From Clostridia bacterium (lineage in GTDB: Bacteria; Bacillota; Clostridia; Oscillospirales; CAG-272): a stretch of DNA of 64,000 bases. Within the stretch, counting starts at the first letter, position 1. Each line of letters begins with the position of its first letter. Below are positions 8,387 through 16,874 of the stretch, one piece after another. Location: assembly GCA_017411745.1 (NCBI GenBank), contig JAFQPM010000021.1:1-64000 (forward strand), written 5' to 3'. The position numbers and the translations under genes were made by a program. The notes beneath the pieces were generated by a model. It searched no databases. It was not told the origin of the DNA and saw only the letters and a program-made list of their open reading frames with translations.

Positions 8387-8677
8387 ATGAAATCTATTCT
8401 TGAAGAATTGTGGTATGGCAACATCTGCCCGAGCGCAAGATGTTTAGAAGCTACCGCCGAGACAAAACAACTTATTGAGTACATAGCTAATCACCATAAC
8501 AACCTATCGTCTACGCTCACAGAACAGCAAAAAGAGATTTTGGAGAAGTTTGATGATTGTAGTTGTGAGCTTATGGATATCAATGAGAGAGATATTTTTC
8601 TCTATGCCTTTAAGCTTGGCATGAGGATAGCTATCGAAGTTCTCTCCCCTTGTTCTGACCAACGAGGTGAGCTATGA
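8387..8677 (+). CDS. DUF6809-like small protein
   Basis: 96 residues. The N-terminus (MKSILEELWYGNICP) matches the DUF6809 proteins common in clostridial mobile elements; function unknown. A GTG at 8378 is part of the ribosome site; AGGAG sits 8 bases before ATG 8387, so that start is used. The stop overlaps the integrase start by 4 bp (ATGA), indicating coupled translation. Confidence 0.7.
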   Translation: MKSILEELWYGNICPSARCLEATAETKQLIEYIANHHNNLSSTLTEQQKEILEKFDDCSCELMDINERDIFLYAFKLGMRIAIEVLSPCSDQRGEL

Positions 8678-9858
8678 CCGGTTGTATAGCGCAAAGGAAA
8701 GACGTTTATTACGTTCGTCTAGTCTACTATGACAAGAATCATTACAGAAAAGAAAAATGGATCAGCACGGGTCTTTCGGGTCGTGGAGCTAGGCAAAAAG
8801 CTACGGCAATGATCGATTCGATGATTGAGAAATACAGCTACCTTGAAAAGAGTGAGCATCCCGCCAAGATGGCTGACTACCTTAAGATGTGGAAAGAGCT
8901 GCAAATAGATGAGGTTGCAGAAACAACTTTTGATGGCTATCACACTTACGTTGATCGGCACCTAATTCCCTATTTTAAAGTTCTGAACATAAACATTCAA
9001 GATATCACCGCGGGACACGTAATGGATTATCTCAATTATCTTTCAAAGGACGGCGGTCGGAAGGATAATAAGATCGGTGGTCAGTCCAACAATTCAATCA
9101 GAAAGATAATGAGTATTCTGCGCAAGGTATTCGATTATGCGGTTCTGTATGGAGACATAAAAATCAATCCCGCGCTTCAAGTTCCTATGCCTCAAAAAGA
9201 AAAGAACAAAAGCAAGCGTCAGGTCTTTCTCACCGCTGAAGAAGCTCAAAAGATGCTCGACGCTTTTCAAAATGAAGAGATTGGTCCCATTGTTTTCGTT
9301 ACTCTCTACTACGGTCTCCGAAAGTCTGAAGCGCTTGGTCTTCGCTGGCAAGCGGTTGATTTTGAGAACGATACCATAAGCATTAATCACACAGTTGTAG
9401 GCGGCTCTCATATCGTTGCAAAAGACTCTACCAAAACTTATTGCAGCGAGCGAACCTATCAGCTGCTGCCTGACATCAAAGCTCTACTCTTGAAGTTGAA
9501 AGACCAGCAAGCTGACTACAAGCGACGGCTTGGTTCCGGCTACCATAATAACGATTATATCTTTAAGAATCCAAACGGTGTGCCCTACCGTCCCGATAGC
9601 CTTACGCGGAGTTTTAAGCGTGCCCTGGAGCGTCATGGACTGCCGCAGATGCGCTATCACGATCTTCGACATTCAACAGCTAGTATCCTTGTTGACAAGG
9701 GTTGGGACATTAACTCAATTAAAGAATGGTTAGGACACGCGGACATTTCGACTACTGCGAATATTTATGCGCATATGAGTAAAAAGAAGAAGGTTTCCTT
9801 GGCAAAAGATTTGGATAAGACACTTACGTTTGAGCAGAAATCGGATTCTTCAGCTTGA
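8674..9858 (+). CDS. int: tyrosine-family integrase
   Basis: 394 residues, the layout of Tn916/phage-type integrases: N-terminal arm-binding region (to ~60), SAM-like core-binding domain (65-165), catalytic domain (185-380). Catalytic residues are visible: Arg216 (YYGLRKSE), Lys254, His329 and Arg332 (YHDLRH), His355 (LGHAD) and Tyr365 (NIYAH). No separate excisionase gene is evident beside it. A second integration enzyme (2578-4086) lies 5 kb away, so the region probably combines more than one element. Confidence 0.93.
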   Translation: MTGCIAQRKDVYYVRLVYYDKNHYRKEKWISTGLSGRGARQKATAMIDSMIEKYSYLEKSEHPAKMADYLKMWKELQIDEVAETTFDGYHTYVDRHLIPYFKVLNINIQDITAGHVMDYLNYLSKDGGRKDNKIGGQSNNSIRKIMSILRKVFDYAVLYGDIKINPALQVPMPQKEKNKSKRQVFLTAEEAQKMLDAFQNEEIGPIVFVTLYYGLRKSEALGLRWQAVDFENDTISINHTVVGGSHIVAKDSTKTYCSERTYQLLPDIKALLLKLKDQQADYKRRLGSGYHNNDYIFKNPNGVPYRPDSLTRSFKRALERHGLPQMRYHDLRHSTASILVDKGWDINSIKEWLGHADISTTANIYAHMSKKKKVSLAKDLDKTLTFEQKSDSSA

Positions 9859-9948
9859 TTGTTTATTCTATCTGCTAAATTATATAGAATGATAATATTT
9901 TGTCCTCTGTTATCGTTCAATTATTTACTGATAGAAAGAAGAATTAAA

Positions 9949-10335
9949 ATGGAAATTAAAGAAAAAACTAATGAAAAAACTCCAGAAAAGATTGTTAACA
10001 AGACAACTGAAACTCTGGTAAAAGAATTAGAAACTATGAGTGATACAGGATTACATGATCTGTTTATGTTTTTTTACAAGCTCAACTGCAACCAGTCAAA
10101 CATGATTTATGGGGATAAGTTTAATGAATTTTTAGCTGCCTTTAACAGCAATCCATTCAGACATCATGAAGACAAGATGTTTAGAAAAGAACTCATAGAA
10201 AACTTGATAAAGTTCAGTTATGACCATATGAGTCTATTGACTGCAACTCTACTGCTCAAGAAGAAATTCACTATTGATGAAGTAATTCAAAACTACTACT
10301 CAACGGTAGATGCTTTTGGATATGATATGTTTTAA
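9949..10335 (+). CDS. small hypothetical protein
   Basis: 128 residues, Lys/Glu-rich at the N-terminus and then predicted helical (LHDLFMFFYKL, LLTATLLLKKKF). No family recognised. The frame is open back to the integrase stop, but the ATG at 9949 after GAAAGAAGA is the first credible start. It resembles the next gene in size and helical character but I see no clear alignment. Confidence 0.55.
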   Translation: MEIKEKTNEKTPEKIVNKTTETLVKELETMSDTGLHDLFMFFYKLNCNQSNMIYGDKFNEFLAAFNSNPFRHHEDKMFRKELIENLIKFSYDHMSLLTATLLLKKKFTIDEVIQNYYSTVDAFGYDMF

Positions 10336-10379
10336 ATAAGGACGCTTTGATAGGACAAAATATCATTGTGTTTACTAAT

Positions 10380-10411
10380 AAAGGTCGGTGTTTGGAACAT
10401 CGACCTTTTTG
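10380..10411 (+). terminator. terminator after the 9949 gene
   Basis: AAAGGTCG...TGTT and AACA...CGACCTTT form a stem ending in a T run. Confidence 0.7.
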
Positions 10412-10501
10412 TATGCTCAACGCATAAATATGCGCTAAATTAAATGAAGAATGTAAAAAGCTCAAGATGTAGTTGGGTCAAGAATTGAGAGGAATTAAGA
10501 A

Positions 10502-10966
10502 ATGGATAATAAGACAAAGATATTAAAAAGACATTTAAGAAGTAAGTTAGAAGTGATGGATAAAGAAGAGTTCAAGCTGTTTTATAGCATCTTGGTTCAT
10601 TACTGGGTTAATAATAAATTCTTTATCAGTAAAATGAATTTCTTTAATATGTGGTGTGAACTGAACAAGCTTTGTCATGAGGTAGATGAAAGCTTTCCTG
10701 ACCGGTATGATGATCATACTCTGGTCAAGGATTTCTGTATAGCACACCCCTTCTATTTTGTTGATATACTCAGTCTGAAACTGGTCAAATCTCTCTTCTG
10801 GAGGTACATGGATAAGGACCTAGAAGTAATTATTATAGCTATGAAAAAGCTCCACAGAGAAGGTTTAAGGGCTGCCTATGAGTATATAAATGAGGCTATG
10901 GGCTTGTCTGAAAACATTGATGAACTAGTACAAGAAACAGAAGAACACATAAAAGAGTTTTCTTAA
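10502..10966 (+). CDS. small hypothetical protein
   Basis: 154 residues, helical and rich in aromatic residues (ILVHYWVNNKFF, FFNMWCELN). No family recognised. It lies between a tyrosine integrase and the replication-like block and ends at a long terminator, so it is probably element cargo. A weak AGAGGA-like ribosome site precedes the ATG. Confidence 0.55.
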   Translation: MDNKTKILKRHLRSKLEVMDKEEFKLFYSILVHYWVNNKFFISKMNFFNMWCELNKLCHEVDESFPDRYDDHTLVKDFCIAHPFYFVDILSLKLVKSLFWRYMDKDLEVIIIAMKKLHREGLRAAYEYINEAMGLSENIDELVQETEEHIKEFS

Positions 10967-10990
10967 TTTCTACATTTCATATATAACTCA

Positions 10991-11038
10991 AAACAAAGCA
11001 ACATTGAAATTTCTATGGCTTTCAATGTTGCTTTGTTT
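10991..11038. terminator. bidirectional terminator with a 19-bp perfect stem
   Basis: Bases 10991-11009 and 11020-11038 are exact inverted copies (core AGCAACATTGAAA), loop of 10 bases, with T runs on both strands. It separates the plus-strand 10502 gene from the convergent minus-strand operon ending at 11223. Confidence 0.85.
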
Positions 11039-11061
11039 TTACTATGAACTGTGTTTATTGT

Positions 11062-11192
11062 TTTACGTTTTACACCTATTGTATAGCTACTTTACATACT
11101 CTACATACCATACATTTATTTCTTAACATAATGCTCACTGTCAATGCTTTTTTTACATTTCAGCATTTACGTTTTACACCTATTGTATAGCT
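11062..11192. repeat. pair of exact 27-bp direct repeats
   Basis: 11062-11088 and 11166-11192 are identical (they contain GTTTTACACCTATTGTATAG) with start-to-start distance 104 bp. The AT-rich stretch between them holds no gene. Function unknown. Confidence 0.7.
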
Positions 11193-11222
11193 CACTCTAC
11201 ACTACTCACTATACTATAATAC

Positions 11223-12566
11223 TCACTCTCTCCAATACTTTCTCACAAACTCATCAAAGTTAAATCTCACACCATTTGAAATCATCTCTTCAAACTGTTC
11301 CTTGTCTTCTTTGCCTGTCGAATAGAAACAATCATAAACCTGCCACACCATATGCCTAGAAGAAAGCAAATCGTACAGTGTCATAAGATATACACAAGAT
11401 TCAACGTAAAAGATATCGCTACCGTACAGTTCTCCGCCCTCTGCTTCAATAATGGCTTCTCTGAAAGCTTCTATCGTATCGTTTACATCCTGCTTAAGTA
11501 CACCGTTCTTGTCCATCAGTCTCCAAATATGATGTGCTGTAGCTACGCTACTTGAGTCAAAGTAAACTCGCATATGAAGCTTTTTGATTGCCTCGCGCAT
11601 CTCATATGTAAAATCTCCCGAGGGTTCCATAACGCGATAGATAAGTTCATACAAGTCAACCGATTCATCTATCCAATGCCCAAAGTTCAAGGACAGTGTC
11701 ATACGCGGTACTGAAGCATTAATATCCTTCTCAAGTGTAAGACCATAGTTGTTCAGAATGTTTACTCGGTCAGCCTTTTTCGTGTTTGTTATAGAATTGG
11801 TTGCTCGAATGCCAATGCGTTTTACATAGCTTCCATCAACTGACCATTCAAACTTAGGCTGAAATCTAACTCGAAATTCAGGATAATCCTTATAGTAAAG
11901 GTTGTTGATTTCATTGGCCTTAATAATATGGAATCGCAAGCCGGGATAATTTTCATAAAGACACAATGTAAGCTGCTTCTCAAACTCAACATTGCTCATA
12001 TAGCTAGGCTTCATCAACTTCAATTTTGATTTGAAATGCACCTTGGATCCATCAATACTACGATCTCTGTTTCGTACATCTTCCATAGAATAAACAATAT
12101 TTTCAGTCCAATAAGGTTCGATATTATTTCTCTCGCAATATGCTCTAAGCTTGTCCTCATTCTCCTTGTAGTAACGATAAAGCTTGCATGTATTCTCGTA
12201 ATCAGTATAAGCATTAAATCTATAATAATTATTCTCGGTACTAATCAATCCGATTTCTTTCATATATGCTATGCCATTACTAACTCCCTTTCTGCTCGTC
12301 CAAATCATCTGATTCGCCCGTGAGGTAACGCTTATAGGCATAATAGTACACCCCTCCTCTGCTCTCATGCTTCTTACGCTGTTGACAAAAGCAAGAACTT
12401 TACTAAGCTTCTTCTTCAGCAACGTCTTGGCTCCTTTGGCTGTGCTTTCATAAATGTTGAACTCAGGCAGCGTGTAGTCGTCCACTGTTTCGGGATTCCA
12501 TGCTGTCTTTCTGTTATCTTCCGGCTTGCTCTCCAATCTGCCGGCAATCTCCTGCAAAGTAATCAT
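11223..12566 (-). CDS. divergent family A DNA polymerase-like protein
   Basis: 447 residues. An N-terminal winged-helix-like part (about 78-110) is followed by what looks like a family A polymerase palm: motif A around Asp281 (LEKDINASVPRM), motif B with Arg324 and Lys328 (REAIKKLHM) and motif C around Asp412 (WQVYDCFYS), in the correct order and roughly usual spacing. The motifs are divergent and there is no visible 3'-5' exonuclease. It is the last gene of a minus-strand run with DUF669-like genes, which occur in phage replication modules. Alternative: an unrelated replication initiator. Confidence 0.5.
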   Translation of the reverse strand: MITLQEIAGRLESKPEDNRKTAWNPETVDDYTLPEFNIYESTAKGAKTLLKKKLSKVLAFVNSVRSMRAEEGCTIMPISVTSRANQMIWTSRKGVSNGIAYMKEIGLISTENNYYRFNAYTDYENTCKLYRYYKENEDKLRAYCERNNIEPYWTENIVYSMEDVRNRDRSIDGSKVHFKSKLKLMKPSYMSNVEFEKQLTLCLYENYPGLRFHIIKANEINNLYYKDYPEFRVRFQPKFEWSVDGSYVKRIGIRATNSITNTKKADRVNILNNYGLTLEKDINASVPRMTLSLNFGHWIDESVDLYELIYRVMEPSGDFTYEMREAIKKLHMRVYFDSSSVATAHHIWRLMDKNGVLKQDVNDTIEAFREAIIEAEGGELYGSDIFYVESCVYLMTLYDLLSSRHMVWQVYDCFYSTGKEDKEQFEEMISNGVRFNFDEFVRKYWRE

Positions 12567-12620
12567 AAATTATCCTTTCTGTATTATAATAAATCATTCA
12601 GTAATCTTTCTAAATCTACA

Positions 12621-13481
12621 CTAGGCATCCATCAATTCTTTATATAGTTCCTCCATTTCCTTAGGGTATTCTTCCTCATACCATTTTTCAAGTTCGATAT
12701 ACTCTTCTATGGACAAATTTTCTCCCATAATGACTTCACCATTAAAATAGTTACCAACAAAAGAGAGTGCATAATAATATCCAAATTTTGCAAAATCATC
12801 AGCAATACGTCTAGCCGCTTCAATATTGCGATCAATGTGTTCAAGTAGAATGGTAATAAATGTTTCCTTGTCTGGCATCTGTTTTTGAAATGTATGTTGC
12901 ATATACTCCAAACTCTCATCGCCCATAAAACATCGACTTTCGCGCTCCATATCTCGGTATTTGAGGTCAGTAATTATGTTGAAATAACGTTTGAAAGTGG
13001 TGTCATTAAAACTATTGAGGTGCTTTCTCAAAATGGCATAGTGCAACTGATCGCTGATAGGCTTGGTGATATCTTTAAAAGGTGGCAAATAATAGCTCTT
13101 ATAGCGAGGAACACAGTAATAAACGAACGCTCTCAAGAGCTTTGTTTCTGGGTCCACAGTATGTTTAACTTCTACGACACCAAGGTGTCCTATCCAGTTC
13201 TTATAGTGGGACAAGTCCGTGTCTGTAATGTTGAAGGACTCAAAAAAAGAACCGAGTCTTCTATTGCTTTTTGGGCGGTCCTTGGGATCAAGCGTAAGAT
13301 TATACCACAACAATCCGTGGCAATTAGACACCTTAAATGTGATTTCGTAAGCAATCACATCACGGCCATAAGATTTTTTGATCACATTGGTGATTTTTAC
13401 TCGATGCCAATTTCTTGGAATGGCAAGCATTCCCAACCGCGTGTAATCATTAGGATTATGATACTTATATTTTTCCTTCAT
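12621..13481 (-). CDS. DUF669-like protein with extra C-terminal domain
   Basis: 286 residues. The first ~125 resemble phage DUF669 proteins, often linked to single-strand DNA binding, and match the smaller protein at 15093-15584: both have N-rrLG-FF-SF followed ~20 residues later by NWIG/NWLG and a V-V-H-V strand. Residues 130-286 are helical and unassigned. Ribosome site GGAA before the ATG. The DNA-binding role is inferred from the family. Confidence 0.6.
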   Translation of the reverse strand: MKEKYKYHNPNDYTRLGMLAIPRNWHRVKITNVIKKSYGRDVIAYEITFKVSNCHGLLWYNLTLDPKDRPKSNRRLGSFFESFNITDTDLSHYKNWIGHLGVVEVKHTVDPETKLLRAFVYYCVPRYKSYYLPPFKDITKPISDQLHYAILRKHLNSFNDTTFKRYFNIITDLKYRDMERESRCFMGDESLEYMQHTFQKQMPDKETFITILLEHIDRNIEAARRIADDFAKFGYYYALSFVGNYFNGEVIMGENLSIEEYIELEKWYEEEYPKEMEELYKELMDA

Positions 13482-13499
13482 ATAACCATTCCTTTCCGT

Positions 13500-14063
13500 T
13501 CAAATTTTGTTTTTCATTCTTTCAAGCAGTTCCAATGCAAAGCTCTTGTCCTCACGCACTCTTACTATCTCTTCACAAACCTCTTTTACCACGGTCATTG
13601 GCAATTTTTCTCTCACATTAAGTGCCAAGAAATAATTTATGTACTCTATCGCTGGTGGATAGTTCTGCTTGCAAGCTTTAAGAATCCACTTGGCTTTTTC
13701 GGCATACAAGTGCTTTTCAATAGTGAAGAGCCTTGTATCATAGAAATAATACCCTATGTCAAACTGCGCAGCTGGCAATCCAGCCTCTGCCATTGGTTGC
13801 AAGAGATACATTGCTGCCTCTTTATCCGAACTCCGTGAGTCGCCTTCGTGTGTCCAATATCCTTTCAGAAGAATATGAGCGTACATATAGCGTATCAAGG
13901 GATATCTGAAAAGAATTTCATTATCAACGAGCTCCAGAAGATTCTTTTCAAGTTCATATGGAAGGACAACACCAGCATGTCCCTGAACCAGATCATTGAT
14001 ACATTCATTAAGAGTTCTGGGATAGCGCGTCTCATATGTGTAATTGCTCAAATCAAGTTCCAT
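13500..14063 (-). CDS. Sel1-like repeat protein
   Basis: 187 residues with at least two Sel1/TPR-like helical hairpins in the middle (AAMYLLQPMAEAGLPAAQFD, then KWILKACKQNYPPA). Such repeats mediate protein contacts. It lies between the two DUF669-containing units, and a second Sel1 protein is at 18840-19526. Confidence 0.6.
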   Translation of the reverse strand: MELDLSNYTYETRYPRTLNECINDLVQGHAGVVLPYELEKNLLELVDNEILFRYPLIRYMYAHILLKGYWTHEGDSRSSDKEAAMYLLQPMAEAGLPAAQFDIGYYFYDTRLFTIEKHLYAEKAKWILKACKQNYPPAIEYINYFLALNVREKLPMTVVKEVCEEIVRVREDKSFALELLERMKNKI

Positions 14064-14100
14064 AAAATCTCCTTACTGGCTATTAACATAATGGTTGTTT

Positions 14101-14166
14101 GGGGCTATGGATTATAACATAGCCCCACTAACATATAATTGGTACTTAGAAGGGACAAAGATCGCC
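14101..14166 (-). repeat. intergenic repeat copy 1 with a DUF669 3'-end remnant
   Basis: About 90% identical by eye to 15047-15113. It holds a GGGGCTATG/CATAGCCCC hairpin and, at 14166-14146 on the minus strand, codons for GDLCPF and a stop, exactly the C-terminus of the intact DUF669-like gene at 15093-15584. No gene remains here, so this is the scar of a lost duplicate. Confidence 0.75.
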
Positions 14167-14190
14167 TCATTCAAACCGAGGCGGTAAAGC

Positions 14191-15003
14191 TCAAACTTCA
14201 TCTGAATCGTCTGAATATTCCCATATGTGGATCTCAGGTTTATAGATGTCCTTTCGGAAAACTCTCTCATAAGTACTAATCAAAGTGATATAGAGATACA
14301 GAGAATCGAAGTCATTCGTGTAATAGAATTGGCGTGCCACATGACCGGCAAGAGTCTTGTTATTGACAATCACGCGCTTAATTGCATCAGCAATCTCATC
14401 ATGACTCAAATAATCAGCCATATAGTAAGGATGCTCGTCTCGATATGACACATGTCGCTTAGAATCATAATGCTCCTTGGGAAGTGCAGAATCCATCTCT
14501 CGACAACACTTATGAAGTTCGTCATCGATTTCAAACGCAATGTCTCCATCCGAGAACACCGAGTGGCACACGCTATAGCGACATACATTATAGAAAAAAT
14601 CGCAAAGCTGTTCTTTATTCATAAGATTCAAGTATTTATCGAGGAGGTTACCGTCGCACTCTTCATCAGGGTCCAGATGTTTTATCTGGTATTCAAAGTA
14701 TTCGTTATTGAAGGACACTCTCGCATCCTCAAGCAGCTCTTCTGCCAGGCAAATACGAATACACTCATCAAGAGGACAGCAACCAACGGACTCTTCAATG
14801 AACATATTAATCCCTTCAACGGTCCCATTTTCGAGTGCATTGAATACATCCATAAAGAAATATTCCGTATCAATTCCGGGTTTAACATAGAGATACTCAT
14901 GAGCGAGAATGGTATAGACAAGATCTGCATCAAACACCGTGTCCAGCTCGTTGTTGTTTGAACAATAACTGTTAATGTACTCAATAATTTCACTGTTTTT
15001 CAT
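14191..15003 (-). CDS. hypothetical protein, paralogue of 15632-16495
   Basis: 270 residues, acidic, with no known domain. Its N-terminus aligns with the 287-residue product of 15632-16495: both start with a -D/E-I-IN- helix, then DAD-V-T---H-Y-YV-PG-DT--F. Both lie next to DUF669-like sequence, so gene pairs were duplicated together. A GC-rich hairpin (14163-14183) follows the stop codon and may end transcription. Function unknown. Confidence 0.65.
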   Translation of the reverse strand: MKNSEIIEYINSYCSNNNELDTVFDADLVYTILAHEYLYVKPGIDTEYFFMDVFNALENGTVEGINMFIEESVGCCPLDECIRICLAEELLEDARVSFNNEYFEYQIKHLDPDEECDGNLLDKYLNLMNKEQLCDFFYNVCRYSVCHSVFSDGDIAFEIDDELHKCCREMDSALPKEHYDSKRHVSYRDEHPYYMADYLSHDEIADAIKRVIVNNKTLAGHVARQFYYTNDFDSLYLYITLISTYERVFRKDIYKPEIHIWEYSDDSDEV

Positions 15004-15046
15004 TTTTTAATCTCCTTTATATATTTAATTTATTTTATATTTTTGA

Positions 15047-15113
15047 GGGGCTATGGACTTATAACATAGCCCCATTAACATATGATTAGTGCTTAGAAGG
15101 GACAAAGGTCGCC
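15047..15113 (-). repeat. intergenic repeat copy 2
   Basis: Same 67-base segment as 14101-14166, here intact: it includes the last codons of the 15093 gene and a GGGGCTATG hairpin that may serve as its terminator. Confidence 0.75.
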
Positions 15114-15584
15114 AAACTTTCTAGGCACGAAAGTTTCCTTGGGGGACATAGCCATATCATTTACATCCACTCTCGTGGGTTGCGTCTCTGTCCAAGCAGG
15201 AAGTGATGTCTGCTGATCACGATTCAAACAGAAGGCAACTTTAGCAATCTGACGACCCTTGTATACGTCATGCATCACATAAACAGCGCCAGTCTTACCC
15301 AGCCAATTCTCGCAGCTACTTCTCTCCCCTGCAGAGATATCAAACGAATTGAAGAATTCTCCAAGAAGCTGATTCGTTCGAGCTGCATTCTCACGATTGT
15401 ACCAGATATAATATCTGAGCTTATTGCTATGCCCATTGACTTCAAGGGAAATTTCAAGTCCTTCCGTGCCATTCTTCGCCACAGTTTCAATGGCGTTAAT
15501 GATTCTTACTCGGTACTTGCCCTCATCAAGAAGGTTTGTCTTGTTTGCACTGTAGTCGTTAGCGTCGTAATTCCAATTAATCAT
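15093..15584 (-). CDS. DUF669-like phage-type protein
   Basis: 163 residues, matching DUF669 in size and in its start (N-YDANDYS, then LLDEGKYRVRI, the classic opening). These proteins sit in phage replication modules and are thought to bind single-stranded DNA. Related to the N-terminal half of 12621-13481. The C-terminal tail ends in GDLCPF; an acidic or aromatic tip is typical of SSB-like proteins, but that link is inference. Confidence 0.7.
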   Translation of the reverse strand: MINWNYDANDYSANKTNLLDEGKYRVRIINAIETVAKNGTEGLEISLEVNGHSNKLRYYIWYNRENAARTNQLLGEFFNSFDISAGERSSCENWLGKTGAVYVMHDVYKGRQIAKVAFCLNRDQQTSLPAWTETQPTRVDVNDMAMSPKETFVPRKFGDLCPF

Positions 15585-15631
15585 AGTAGAATTCCTTTCA
15601 GTTATATATATTTTTATTATTTTCGTTTATT

Positions 15632-16495
15632 TTATTTAGACTTAACTGCCATAAACTTGCCTGCCTTGTTTCGATGGATAAACTGGGAATCTCCTTCAAT
15701 ACCATTTTCGAGACAAATCTTATCCAGATCAGTAATGGTAGGACTGAAAATCTCAAGTTCAAACATATCTGTAAACCACAGGGCCAAAGCAGTGTAGTCA
15801 GCCGCAGTTGACCTGTCGGTATGCTTGAACACCTTGATCATATGGGCAAGCATTACCGGATCGTCAATGTACTTGCAAACAACAGTAATGATAGTTTCTC
15901 TGGTTATGTACTCAAATGGGAAGTCCCAATTGTTATCAATATAAGAAACGTGCTTGTCATAATCCTTCATATACCAAGGATCGTTCTGAATCACCACCAT
16001 AGAACACTCCTGAAGTTCTTCCATCATCTTGTCAAAGTTTTCGTCACTAATGAAGGCATCATAATTTCCCTTAAAGGCGAGAATACCCTCAAACACAGAA
16101 CGGAGTTCTTTTTCGTCCAGCCAATACATATAGCGTTCAAGAAGGGATTCGTCGTACTTTTCGCGCATAACCATATGCGCACACTGGGATTCATAGTATG
16201 CCTGATCAAACAGCGAACGCGCAACACTGATAGCCTCAGCCGACATTTTACCATAGAGCCATACATCATACGGAACCCCATGCTTTGTTTCGGAGTGATT
16301 CTTGTTCAGGTCTCTCCAAGCTTTATTAAGAATCTCATTAATTTTCGTCAGAAACCTAGCTGTATCCTTTCCGGGTCTAACGTAATAGTATCCATGCACG
16401 ACGGCTGTGAATACTTCGTCAGCGTTATAAGCCACGTTCTGCTTACTCGGGTACATGAACCTGTTGATAATGTTAATTACGTCTTTGTTAGTCAT
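15632..16495 (-). CDS. hypothetical protein, first gene of the replication-like run
   Basis: 287 residues with no known domain; paralogue of 14191-15003 through its first ~60 residues (INRFMYP, DADEV-type segment, YYVRPGKDT). GGAGAA precedes the ATG. It is the first gene after three long direct repeats, so its transcription or a nearby origin may be controlled by them. Confidence 0.65.
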   Translation of the reverse strand: MTNKDVINIINRFMYPSKQNVAYNADEVFTAVVHGYYYVRPGKDTARFLTKINEILNKAWRDLNKNHSETKHGVPYDVWLYGKMSAEAISVARSLFDQAYYESQCAHMVMREKYDESLLERYMYWLDEKELRSVFEGILAFKGNYDAFISDENFDKMMEELQECSMVVIQNDPWYMKDYDKHVSYIDNNWDFPFEYITRETIITVVCKYIDDPVMLAHMIKVFKHTDRSTAADYTALALWFTDMFELEIFSPTITDLDKICLENGIEGDSQFIHRNKAGKFMAVKSK

Positions 16496-16590
16496 TTGAA
16501 TTTTCTCCTTAAAATTATATTGATTTTATTTATAATCAGGGGCGCCTCCTGATTTTAACAAATTTAGCCCACTAGGTAAGGGGGGTTAAT

Positions 16591-16829
16591 TTGATTGTGT
16601 TTATATTATCCCATAAACCAACATACAATTTCAGAATTGGCAATACGGAATTTTAACACTTTCATTTTTATTTGCTTGATTGTGTTTATATTATCTCATA
16701 AGTTGCAATTTTATTTCAGAATTGGCAATACGGAATTCTAACACTTTTAATTTTTTGTTTGCTTGATTGTGTTTATATTATCTCATAAACCGAAATGCAA
16801 TTTCAGAATTGGCAATACGGAATTTAAAA
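16591..16829. repeat. three ~86-bp tandem direct repeats (iteron-like)
   Basis: Units start at 16591, 16676 and 16763 (periods 85 and 87). Each opens with TTGATTGTGTTTATATTATC and holds TTTCAGAATTGGCAATACGG; the intervening bases vary. Units 1 and 3 also offer a minus-strand -35/-10 pair (TTGTAT or TTGCAT, 17 bases, TATAAA). They fill most of the 380-base gap upstream of the replication-like genes. Either an origin/iteron array or tandem operator-promoters. Confidence 0.75.
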
Positions 16830-16839
16830 ACAAAAAGAA

Positions 16840-16864
16840 GGCAAGTGACTTTTCATCACTTGCC
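16840..16864 (-). terminator. terminator of the 16875 gene
   Basis: GGCAAGTGA and TCACTTGCC form a 9-bp stem followed on the minus strand by a T-rich run. Confidence 0.75.
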
Positions 16865-16874
16865 CTCTTTGTAT

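Noticed and set aside
12885..13838. Plus-strand 317-codon ORF
   Set aside because: Crosses two minus-strand genes that have ribosome sites and DUF669/Sel1 features; no start site of its own.
16591..16829. CRISPR array
   Set aside because: Repeats are ~86 bp, only three copies, with variable bases inside the unit and no cas genes.
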